In this document: in pieces, positions 23,121 to 37,400 of the stretch
Layout: each line of letters opens with the position of its first letter
Position numbering within the stretch: position 1 is the first letter of the stretch
Source of the DNA: Zonotrichia leucophrys gambelii
Lineage: Eukaryota; Chordata; Aves; Passeriformes; Passerellidae
DNA: 64,000 bases
Assembly: GCF_028769735.1 (NCBI RefSeq)
Contig: NC_088177.1
Span: forward strand, 24,150,099-24,214,098
Direction of reading: 5' to 3'
Position numbers and translations under genes: made by a program
Notes under the pieces: generated by a model
The model's database searches: none
The model's input: only the letters and a program-made list of their open reading frames with translations
What the model was told of the DNA's origin: nothing

Positions 23121-24180
23121 CAGGGGAACGCCTTCACTTTGACACCTGCTAGTAGCCATCATCTGCCCAGCAAGCTCTGCTTGGCTTGTTTATGCTCGCA
23201 ATATTTAGCCAACCAAGGAAGGAACCAGTGTGTGTTTGTCTGATATGGAAACAGGAGAGGAAACTAAGGGAAAGAAAGATAAAGGTATGTCCTCTCTTCC
23301 ACAGTTGATAGATTTTACAACTCTGACATACCAAAATTAACAAAGCTGGGGTCTACTTTTAATTAATTCAAAGTAGAGAAGAAAGATGCTGCTGGGTTTA
23401 AGGCTATTGGCTGAGGCACAAAAAGTGAAGAGTGAGTTGTTTGCAATGGCCACAGCCTGACAGTGGACAAATCAGCCTCTTCATCCCAAAGTTACCAAAG
23501 AACCTGAGTATCTAGACTTCATGTTCTTTTGTGCAGAGATCAACTTTTACTATGTTTTTGCCAGAGTCCAGTACCCTGAGGCTCTGATCTCAACAAGGTC
23601 ATCTGGTTATTATCATAATGCAAATTGTCCCATCCGTGTCTCTGCCCTCAGGCCTAGATCTTACCAAAAAAACCCACATGTAGAAAGGAATTCAGGAAAA
23701 ATACCTAGATGGAGGACAAAGAATTTTTCCTTTAGGTCAAAATTTCTATTATGTTAGAACCATATTATTGCTAATTAAGGCATAATGCGGAAGATTGGAG
23801 CTGGAGCAATTCCCTTTGTCCAGCTTCCTGACATTGATGACAAAATCCAAAACCACTAAGTGATCAGAAGATTCAGAGCACTGTTGTAGTGCATGTTGTC
23901 ATATCTGAAAACTTCTGGAGATGTTTGTTAAAATATGCTTTCAAGGAAGGTACAAGGGTTCCTATTTTCTCAGGCTTTTACTAGGGAGGAGAATGCAGGA
24001 GGGTCTGCACTTCTGCTAAGTCTCATGTTCCTGGGATGTGTAAGTGGGTGTGATTCCTGCAGTGTGCGTAGGAGTTATCATGCCAGCTTTAATCTAGAAG
24101 CTGGCTTGTGCAGGCTGTGATGACACATTCAGTTGTAGCAGACACAGATGTTAGATACAAAAAGTCTAATTTGAATCGAG
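23121..24180. other. Intergenic, nothing recognised
   Basis: Mixed composition with short unconvincing ORFs. No repeat or gene was recognised. Confidence 0.5.
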
Positions 24181-24300
24181 AGATCTGGGTTCTGTTAGTG
24201 ACTCTGCCATATATTTCCTGTATTGCTCTAGGCAAGGCATTCAGAGCCTGATCCAGTCTCCATTTAATTCCACAGCACCCCTTTGTCTGGCAGCACTGTG
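24181..24300 (-). repeat. MIR-like ancient SINE remnant
   Basis: The order of words ATCTGGGTTCTGTT, GACTCTGCCA, CCTGTATTGCTCTAGGCAAG and a following CATT parallels the reverse strand of MIR/CORE-SINEs (GGGTTCGAATCC, GGCTCTGCCA, CTGTGTGACCTTGGGCAAG, TTACTT). Divergence is high, as expected of an amniote-age element. Confidence 0.4.
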
Positions 24301-27300
24301 AGCTGGATTGGACTCCTAGTTTATCACTTTCCCAGGCTTTCCATATTCCTCAGGGGTATAATCTTACCTGCTCACTCCATAGGTGTCTGATATAGCTTAA
24401 ACCATTTGCCTCTGAAGTGATTTGTTACTTAGGCATAGCATGAATATGCAATTGAATTAAATTCTCAATTCAGCAAAAGCCTAAACCTCTAATAAGCTTC
24501 AATCAAGAAAACACATACTGGAGAATTTCGGCTTCTGTGTCATTAGGTGTCTATACATACTCTTTAAAATTCAAGAAGGTAAATTATTTCATTGGAACTA
24601 CTTAGGGGCCTAAGATGAAGCATACGTCAAAGTACCTTGCTCAAGGCCCTATCATCTATCATTAGCCACAGACATGTACTTAAAGTTGAGCATATCCTGA
24701 AGTGTATTGCTCAATTCATCCTTTAAAGCATAATACTGATATGCTTTCTAGCACAGAAAATACATTTGAGCCTAGAAAATACTAAAAGTAATCTACTTTT
24801 GATTATATGAAATGTCACAAATTATTAGTTTAATCTTTTTAATAAATCTAAAGAAATAAAGAAAATTTAAGGTCATGTAGCCCATACTAATTTCCAGGAA
24901 TCTTGGTTACACTATAGCCCTTCACTTTTACATAACTCTGAAATCACAATACGGATGTGTATTTTGAAGTAATTGTGTTGGTGGTCCCTTCGTGCTTTCT
25001 AAACATCTAACAGTTAGCTAAGCAAACACACATGACTGATTAAAAGAAGAAAGGGAACTATTTTTACAGGGACCATTAAACTTTAACTGCCATCTGGCAA
25101 GGAATGATTAGAGAAGATCAAAATTAAGGCAGTCAACACAAATACTGTGTGGATACCTCAGGGAATTAATGTGGATAGAAGACGGTGGACTTGTGGCTCT
25201 GTTAAGAGACAGACAGAGAAGGAAGTGGTGAACACATCCTTTATGACTGTGCCCTAATGGCCACATTCACAGCAACAGAAGCAGAGAAGGAAGAAATCAA
25301 AGCCACCTGGGAATAATCAGACGCTTGCTGTCATAAAGAAAGAAAGTTAAAGGATTATACAAGAGGCACGCCATTCTTGCTCCCCAACAAGCCAGGAAGG
25401 AAATTTTTATTGTGGAGGTGTGTTGCAGTTGGCAGGTTATCTACTATCTTTACATAGGCATTTTAAATAGGGTCTGTAATAAATCTTTTAATTGAAAGGC
25501 TTTACGGAACACAGACCTGTGGTTGATCTAACTGAACACTGGATGTCACTATACACACTATTAGTCATTTTAGAGACATTAAAAACACAGTCCAGCCATG
25601 AATTGGAGCAATCCAGACATGTTTTTTTAAAATCAGCTATCTTTAATTATTGTTCTAGAGATAGCAGTTTCCATGAGCCAAAGCTTCCAAGCTGCCTAGA
25701 CATGCACCAATCATTTTTTACAACTCCTCAGCTGTGTGCCCTGGCAATGCTGCTGGTAGGTATTCCCTAACAAGTGTACCTCGTCTGACTTCATATTTTA
25801 AGGGATAAATTTGAGGTTTGTATAGAGAGATAATGGACTGGCTGTTCACTGCAACATCTCAGAGCTGAGACTGACCAGCAGCCTTATAACTTTGCTGTTA
25901 TGGCTGGTAAGAAACCATCAAAATACAACTCACCCAAAAGTGCAACAGCCCTCCCATGAGGGAGCTCCTTGTCTGACTGCAGAACTGTCTTTTCACCCCT
26001 CATGAGCTATTGGATTGGAAAACCTCTGTTCTCTCAAGCATGTGTCTTGAAGTTTTCCATTCCATGGCACTAATAACACATCTCTTCTGGCACTCTGCTG
26101 CACTTACCTGAGGGTGTTTTCTCAGGTATGCAATTATTATGAAGGAGCACTTTCAGGAGACTTATCTTCCCTTATCAATAGAGAAGATAAGGAAAAGCAA
26201 AACAAAGTATCTCTGAGTCCAAGTGGTATGGAAAACAAATCAGCACTGACAGCCCTCAAGGTCAGCTTAGCTGTTAAAAGGCTAAGGATGGAAGACAGGT
26301 GAGAGGATGTAAAGCTTAGTTACAATTGATGAGAAATGTACTGTAAAATTAGGCTTATTTTTTATTTCTTATTTCAATGCAGTATTTCGAAGTTATCAAT
26401 AGCACAGGAAAAGCACATTAAGTATGTTTCAAAGCCCATGAAATCTTGTCAACTGTACCCAATGTCAAAAACATGCTAAACAACAAAATTATCAGAAATA
26501 TACCGTTACTACTCTGAAATGTACAGCCAGTAGAAATGTTTGATTATTTTAGACCTTGATTCCCAACAGAATTTTTCAATATACTTGTCTGCTTGTCACT
26601 CTGCATCCTTGAAACGCTAGGACTCTAAAACGTTTGACTCTTCTGTACATTCTTAGATTAAACATTTTTTAGGAAGAGGTAAAATACAACTAGAAACAGC
26701 CTTAGGTGATTTTTGCTTATAAAGAGAACAACTGACAGTACCTCTCCTGACTTGCAAAAGTACATTTCTATGCACAACATGTGAACCAAGGTCTTCTTAG
26801 TGCTATTCAGCGAAAACACTATAGATGTCAAGGGGGTTGCACTTTTTGGTTTATTTTCCACGGATCCTGACTGCACAATAGAATATCTAGGAGTCAGAAA
26901 TTATGACTGGAAACACATAGCTGGAAATTATGTAGCCTGAGTCTTATTTTATTCCAAATAGTATTTTCTGAGATGTATGCTGGGCAAAATGTTCTTTTGC
27001 TTAACTGCAAAGTTATATTTTAAAATTTGTGCATAGTTTTGAGCTGTTTTGTTGAGGCTTATAAAGAGATTTTGCTCTTTCCTAAGCTATTTCTAGCCTT
27101 TATACAGTACAGTGTAATTCTGCTAACACGAGTAATCTGTTCGGGGACAAAACAGGAGTCAAGTGCAGCTATACTATAACTAATATGATACTAATATGAT
27201 ATGTATAATATATCACTACAATATAATGTATCTTATACAGAGCATTACATAGACTAGTAACTTTAATAAGCAGTATTAATGTTGTACATATGTGCCATTT

Positions 27301-29489
27301 TACAAATGGGTGGAGGCAGAATATGCCTTACACAAAAATCTGTTGAGAACCTAGAAAAGAAAAAGCTGTGGTGCAAAAAGCAATGCTCTATCATTCTCTT
27401 CTCAGAATATACTACAGAGAAAAAGCAGTGAAAAAGGCACCTGAAAAAAGCAGCACAGCTCTGGTAAACTTCTGCAGCTTACTGTCCCAGCTTTGAGGCA
27501 GCAACCAGTTAAAACTGCTCAGAGTATATAACAGCCTATGGCTCACTCTTGTGAACAAGGTGCAGAGCATTCATTCTCCACATGCAAAATTCCAAGCACT
27601 GAGCCAAACTGTAAGAGAAATAGAGTAGACATTTGTTGATTTTTTTTTAATAATACCCACAAGCATCTACAGATGTGATCCCATGTAATGAAGCATGTGG
27701 CCTTAAGCTGGAATTATTTGCAAACAGCAGGATCTCCTGGCAAAAGAGATGGCACTTGCTGTGTTATGAAAGCTGTCCCTCCAAAACCATGTTTGGTTAG
27801 CACCTATGCCCTGTTGAAATTGGCATAGATAATTCTGAGTGGGAACAATGCCAGCACGACAGATGGGAATGAACACAGGCATGCCAGAGAACCAGGAGGT
27901 TCATTGAGTCTGAGTATTAGGGACAGAGCCCTTTCCAAGAATTTAGATGTGGCAGGATGTCCAGAGTTTCTCTACTTTAGGTACAAAATGTGAGAATATA
28001 TGATCTCTTTTGTAACTATGAGCAAACTCAATTACAGTCATTTAAAAATAGATCATCTGAGCCTTGCAAAGCATGACAGAATTAGAGCAGCTTTTTCTGT
28101 GGGTTCAGACTGGCACCAGGTCCTAGAGGGCAGAACCTGTGCACTGGAGTCAAAAGGATTCCACAGGTTTTCTGCTAAGCGCTTCAGAATGAAAAGCTTT
28201 CAGATGATAATGAATAATGTTAATTTGTACTCTGCCTTTCAGGCTGTGAGCTCAAAGCAGTTTGCAGGGATATGAAAATCTGAATTCAGAGCTGGGAGGT
28301 GTGTCATTTACAATTAAGCAGATGAACCTTGCATGTATTTATGGGCTGCAGTCCCATCTCCCCTCCAACCAGGGATCATCAATTGGATGTGGAGCCTCTG
28401 TGAAGAATGTGGAAGAAGGCAAAGTCCTTCTGCCACAGTCCTATGTGCCCTGGTTTTGCTCTTTATGTGACACAAATAGCCATAACAGAGCAGTTATCCA
28501 AAACACTAATTTAGTCTCCAAACAAGATTTACTAATTCCTGTAGGGTTTTTTTGAGCACTAAGCAGCTACATTTCCCATTTCTCTTTTCAGATTATGAAC
28601 AGCCAAAATGTATTACACAAAAAGTCTTGTCCAGGATTATTTATATAATTCTGAAAAACAGGAAAAACAAGAAATCTAAAAAAAAATGCTTAGGTATTTT
28701 TGTTTGAAAGCTAAGAATCTGGTGTTGCAATTTTCCCTGCACAAAAAGCCTGTATTTCCAGAAGAGCCCACTAAGAAAACATTCTTTCATTTTGGATCTC
28801 TTCAACTTCAGCTATAAAAATTGATGGATACTTCTGACAAAAAATGGCTCTAATTTGGGCAAAGTCTCAGCTGTCTGTAGTATGTATTATAAGAAAGGTG
28901 TTAAAATCAGATTGCCAATCTGCTCTAACCAGTGCAGCCAATAGTGTCAGCTTACAGCTGAAATTTGTTTTCTGTTCAAAAGGTGTTTAGTACTGTTAGC
29001 AGCATAAAAAGCATTGCTGAATTTATTTTTATTCAATCCAGTGATATTTTGTAACCTAGAAACCCACATGTGTGTTATCCAGTGAACTGACTGGCCATTT
29101 CAGGTACGGGCTGCTTTTGCAACACAGCCTTGAGGAATATCAAGAGTCATCTGAGTAAGAAAACTTAGTTATAGTTTAGTTAAAAGAGTTTATGTTTTAA
29201 AGTAATGTTCTAAAATACATGAAGAGATATATTCATTCTAAATGTTCTGAATCTTCTGTGCATTTATAAAAATTACTTTGATTAAATATCAGTGGATTTT
29301 TTTATTACAGCTTTTCCTCAAAAATCAATTTCCAAAAAATATTAGGCAGATGCATAATAATAATTTTTAAACACATGAGAGTTCACCCTGAATGTTACAG
29401 TCCTGACACACACAGTGTAATAGATTTGAAGCATAAAGTGAAACTATTAGTGAACCTGACATTTCCTTCCACTTTAAGTTACATTACAA
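24301..29489. other. Intergenic, no gene recognised
   Basis: ACTTAAAGTTGAGCATATCC near 24677 resembles an old repeat with the words CTTAAAGTTAAGCA common in turtle and crocodile genomes, at low confidence. An exon-like open segment lies at 26126-26298 (acceptor TTTTCTCAG, donor GTGAGA) and is unsupported by neighbours. An 11-bp unit ACTAATATGAT is duplicated at 27179-27200. Two overlapping ORFs at 28.0-28.56 kb show no family features. Confidence 0.45.
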
Positions 29490-29556
29490 AGGTTAGTGGT
29501 TGGACTCAATAATCTCTGATGGCTTTTCCAACTTAAAAAATTATAAGATTGTATGG
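29490..29556 (+). mobile_element. CR1 LINE 3'-end fragment
   Basis: Reads AGTGGTTGGACTCAATAATC, then CTCTGATGGCTTTTCCAAC, then an AT-rich tail with AAGATTGTATGG. This is the order of the conserved CR1 3' end (GTTGGACTAGATGATC, AGGTCCCTTCCAAC, ATTCTATGATT). It is a short, degraded, 5'-truncated copy. Confidence 0.75.
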
Positions 29557-32500
29557 AATATAAATAAAAGTTACATTAAAATAGGGAATGATAATTTTAT
29601 AGAAAAAACTATAATTTTTGCTGACATATAAAATTAAATTTAAAAGTACAGGATTGTCTTCCACCTTGTGACATTCTGGGTTTTACAAAAGGCTGGGTGT
29701 ATTTTTAATGTTTACACTGTTGTACAGCATTGTAAAAGTAACCAGTAGAACCTGAATGCTAGACAATAGGGCTTGTTATCCAGAGGGAAAATAGCTCTGC
29801 CAGTCTTTTCTGGCAAGGTGTCTTGGAGCCTTGATGTCACTTGCTACCAGAATCCAACAGTCAGAATGAAGATGAGTTTTCCTCTTTTCCATGCTGAATT
29901 TCTGCTGAAGCAGAATGTTTTTCCTCTTGACAACATCCCATTTGGACATATATAGCTGTGGTATAGCACACTCTACTTATACAATCATTGTGATATTTAA
30001 AGCAGATCTTAAAGACCCAAAAATTACATTATAAGGATTATAATGATTTCCCATTCAAATTGCATGAATGTTCTCAACAGTATTAGCACACATTCCAAAT
30101 CTTGCCAAGTATGAACATGGAACAATGTTGGTGGCTAATGTCATCCATTTCTGGGACTCAGGTGTTAAAATAATCAATGGAATGTTGAAAATGCTCTACA
30201 GCCTAAATTAGCTCTACTTTGTTAATTGCCTCCTGCTCTTCACTGGAAAAAGCCATTGAGACTATAAAAAACCAAATTTTAGGGGAAAAATGCTTGGATA
30301 AGTACTCTTGGGGACAAAGATCACTGAAGAGACAGTTTCTCCCTTTTTCTTGTAAAGAAGTTTAGAATTTAGAGAAAAAACTTTATCATCTGTATTCCCA
30401 TGAAGAACCTCTTATGATCCAATAATAACTCTGCAATTAAAACATTACTTATATCAAAATTAGTCAACTACTAATAATCAGTAAGGTAAACAGGTATTAA
30501 GAGAGTGCCACCAAGAGAATTTCTGCTTAAAGCAGAGCCATCTAATAATGGCTTTGTTCCTTCTTCCCAGAGCAAAAATGGTTTCAATACTCTGGAGTGT
30601 ATTAATTCTGCTCTATGAATCTTTTCTTTCCACAAGGCATTGCTCCAGTTCTATGAGTCCTGAATAGGAAGATTCAAGTTGTGAGTGGAAGAGGTAGAAC
30701 TGAAACATGGCCCAGGCTGTGAAAAACACTGAAAACCCCTGACTTTGTAAATCAATATCAATCAATGCCCTGCAAAGTACATCATAAATCTGGATGTTCA
30801 AGAGAGCTAACCCTGAGGTAATACACCTTAAGTTTTAAAATATTTCACAACATTAGGATAATCTCAGGAGGCCTTTGATCCAATTTCATCCTTTGGGGGT
30901 GTTCCAACAATTAAGAGTTATTGGAATATATTGGTTTTCCAGATACATCTCCTCTTCAAAACAGATTTTTAAAAAAGACTAGTGTGAGTGTGTGACATGT
31001 TTTGAGTTAATAATCCTCTGCTGGGAGATAAAATTTAACCTGAAGGAATAGGTTTCGATCTAGCAGCAGAACATTTTATTTAGGCTTTGGACAATGGGAT
31101 TTCTCTTAACTAGGCAAGATTTCTCCTTCAGCAAATATAGAACACTCAGATATAGACATTCATGTTTTATAAGTTATTAATAATAAATGTTGAATTCTGG
31201 CAGACCCTCCAGTGCAAAGCACTCAGGACATGCTCATTTATTTAGCATTGCACAGGACTGTAGTTGCTCAACTGAACCAGTATGCAGCTACCATTATTTG
31301 CCTGTACCTAGAGGAAACCCAGCCCATATCTATCAGGCAAGCATTCCAGTTTATGGGTACTGTTCCCAGCTGCCTTATTACCTGCTTTCTGCACAGATAT
31401 AAGGCTTGATAGCACTCTAAGAAGTCACCAAAAAAATGCCATTTATATGCAACATCCATTCTGCTGATACTCATGTATGGTAGTATTCAGAGCTTGATAT
31501 GTGTAGATACCAATTCATTTCAGGGTTATAAAGTGAAAGTTCATGTCACTCTAGGACTGGTGCATGGATCCATCAGTGAACCAAATGAGCTGCTTGGCAG
31601 TGAGGGTGAAACAGATGTTTCTTTTCTTAAAATAAGGACAAAAAGACTGGGAGAAGCCTTATGGTTCCAGGGGAAGTTTTTTTAGAAATCTTGGAAAATT
31701 TCTCTTGCCTTTCTGGGAAAGGAGAAGGCCATATTGGTGGAACCACAGCTAGTGGTCATTTGCTGTTCTTACTGCTGTGACACAAACCTAGCTCAGCAGC
31801 AGGGAATTGTAAGGCCACAGGAGCTGTGGGAGAGGACTGGCTCTTCAGGCACCAGGTACTGCTCAGTCATCTGCACTCTGCCTTCCCTGCCCAGGGCAAA
31901 GTGGGGAGAATATCTCCTCTGGCATCCTTGGCTACTGCCCATGAGCATAACTGGTCCTGACAGGGAGAGACAATTGGAAAACTGAGAAGCTGCCTTAAAA
32001 GATTTTCAGAAATGTAGTGAGCAACTAGAAATTACACTGTCTTTAGTGCACTGATGCCCTTCCTTGGGGACCTACCAGCAGGTCAGCCATAGGATAGCAA
32101 ACTGTGTGAGATTAACAAGTGTTTCTTTATGAAGATCTTTTTGAATTAAACTCAGCCTGGCCCCCAGAGATCAGTAACAGCTCTTCAAAATCCTCCTGAA
32201 AGGAACGACTGAGTCACATTCACAATACAATATCAGATGTTATGCCTTAAAAGCAACAATAAACCAGTGTTTAATAGTGGTTTTGACATGGCTCACAACA
32301 AATGGCTTGTGAATGCATCTTTAAAAAACATTCTGGGGTGGGAATTGTGACAGAAGAGAGCATTTCTTTTGTGAAAGAAGAGTGTTTTTGTTTAATGCGG
32401 TTTTGAGTCCGTGTGACTTTGTGCTGTGTGTACACAGGAGAGTAATTTTCACTTTCTTCTCCATTCATGAGAGCTAAGGGAAGATTTGTTTCATGCCTGG

Positions 32501-33885
32501 AGGTCCAGACCTCCAGTTTCCCAGTGAGAAAGCACGTCTCTAACTGCTGTGCTTCCTTCCATGAGGAAGTGAATTCCTTTGTTGCAGAACCCTGCTGGCT
32601 GCTGCACTTCCTAAGGTGAAGTACCCGTCTTCAGAAATGTCACTGTGCAGCAGCATGTCACCTCTGAGTCATTCCAACACTGCAGCATTTGCCTTTGCTT
32701 TATGGTTTTATCCATGGTAATGGAAACACTTATTCCCACAATAGCACATGGATTGAATTTTTTTTGAATGAATGAATGAATTATTGAATGAAAAGTTTTG
32801 CCTAACCATTAAAGGGTTTTGCCATTGATATTTATTTCTTAGTGTTTGTCTATGGAAGAACCATGTGGCAGACATGTCAGATCTGCCCATGCACCTCAGT
32901 TCCCAAAAAAATGTGTGTAAACTGTGACAAGGAAAAAAACTAAAAAACCAAAACCACTGGCTTATAACTTCTTTTGCTGGCCTTTTTACAGACTGACTTT
33001 TTACTGCTGTCACTAAGACTCTGGATGCTCACTGGAACCAAACCAAGCTTGCTGCTGGATTGAGGAAGGAAGCAGAAGGCCAGGAAATTCAAATTGTTCT
33101 GTTGCCTCTCACCTTTGGACCTACAACTGATTTCTTTCCCCTGTACCTATAGTGTGTTGTAGTTTATAAAAATAACATTATGGTTAACACTAGTAGGCAG
33201 CTGCTGAAAGCACCTTGATCATGTTTGTAGGGAGGTGTTCAGGTTGCTGATATGGAGCATGTCTCAGCTTTGTGGCACCTGTGGATTAACCAGTGACAGC
33301 AATGTCAATTGTCCTGTAAGTCTGCAGGAGTCCAGCACCCATCCTGAGACTGTTCCCATCCCCAAATACACACACAGCCCCTTACTTGGTCCATTGGAGA
33401 CCGCTTGCAGCACACAATTTTAGAGTTTACTTTTATGGCGCAGATTGTATCCAATGAAAATTGTACAATTTAGATAAATGTTTCCCAGTGTTTTAGCCAC
33501 AACGTCGATTTTTCAGCATTTTTACTAGTTGGCACTAATACCACTTACAATTGCAAATTACTATTGAAATAACAATCTCATTATCAAATGAAAAACATCA
33601 AAGTACATGTAAGTGATTAAAGTGGGAATCTCAGGAACACATGCTCAGCTCAGTGAAGATAATCCTATTTCGGTTAATCTTGATTACAAAGGATTCTTTC
33701 GTTACTTGGGTGTGAATCTGCTCATGGTGCAGAAATGACTAATGGAACAGTAGGGGCTTCTTGCACACAACGGGTGTCCTCGGACGCGCCCCCTTTCCCT
33801 GCCGTGACCCGAGCGCCGGAGATGGGGCGAGACGCCAACACTGCGCCGGGGACACCGACACTGACACCGCCCTCGGCAGCGCCGC
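29557..33885. other. Intergenic, no gene recognised
   Basis: AT-rich. It contains a 20-bp near-palindrome CTGGAGGTC-ca-GACCTCCAG at 32497-32516 and a short (GAAT)n tract at about 32764-32780. ORFs near 31.2-32.0 kb overlap on several frames and both strands and look accidental. GC content climbs from about 33.77 kb into the ATP5MC3 CpG island. Confidence 0.5.
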
Positions 33886-34030
33886 CCTCACGGTGACACG
33901 GTGCCACCTTCACGGTGACGGTGACACGGTACCACTCTCACGGTACCACCCTCACGGTGAAAAGGTGACACTCTCACGCTGACAGTCTCACGGTGCCACA
34001 GTGACACCCTGACGGTGCCGCCCTCACGGC
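33886..34030. repeat. Degenerate minisatellite upstream of ATP5MC3
   Basis: About eight imperfect copies of a core like YCTCACGGTGMCAC occur with spacings of 14 to 28 bp, several containing ACGGTACCAC or ACGGTGACAC. The array ends about 170 bp before the first-exon splice donor region, so it sits within the proximal promoter. Long open frames through it on both strands are products of the repeat. Confidence 0.8.
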
Positions 34031-34241
34031 CGAACCACGCCCCCGCGGGCGGCGGGCGCACTGGCGCACTGCGGCTGCGCGAGGAAACAGCGCGCATACC
34101 CCACGCCTCCCGCCGCCGCCAATGGCGCCCGCACAAAGTGACCTTGGCCGCGCTCCGCCCCTTCCGCCGCCCGGCCTCGCCGCGCCTGCGCACAGCCGGC
34201 CCAGCCCTCCCGCCCGTCGGCCCGAGCGCGGCACCGCAGCG
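34031..34241 (+). promoter_or_regulatory. ATP5MC3: ATP5MC3 CpG-island promoter and non-coding exon 1
   Basis: The CpG island spans about 33.77-34.72 kb and has no TATA box. A CCAAT box lies at 34119-34123. TGACCTTGG at 34139-34147 is, on the minus strand, an estrogen-related-receptor half-site (CCAAGGTCA). GCGCCTGCGCA at 34182-34192 fits NRF-1. NRF-1 and ERR sites are typical of nuclear genes for oxidative phosphorylation. A non-coding first exon ends at 34241 before GTGAGAG. The transcription start is inferred at about 34190-34210. Intron 1 is only 81 bp. Confidence 0.7.
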
Positions 34242-34361
34242 GTGAGAGCCCCGCCACTCCCGCCATCCGCGCCCATCGCCGCTCCCGCCCGCCGCACTCT
34301 CACCCTCTCCCTCTCTCCGCAGAGACGCCGGATCCTGAGCCCCGGGACGCCGCCAGCTAAG

Positions 34362-37272
<2,911 letters not shown>

Positions 37273-37400
37273 ATGGAGATCTGCCTGTAATATTGGCATT
37301 GGAATGTAACTGCATTTTACGGGACTCCCAAAATGTTGGTGTCATGGAAATTAATGCTATTTCCAAAGTCATTTCATTAAAGATAACAACTTTAACTGTC
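37273..37400 (+). other. ATP5MC3: ATP5MC3 3' UTR with poly-A signal
   Basis: ATTAAA at 37376-37381, with a T/G-rich tract (TTGTTGCC, TTATTGTC) 20-50 nt downstream, is the likely cleavage signal. A second ATTAAA at 37532-37537 could give a longer form. Confidence 0.55.

Noticed and set aside
26126..26298. Single exon-like segment with donor GTGAGA
   Set aside because: No neighbouring exon and no recognisable product. Segments like this are expected by chance in 64 kb.
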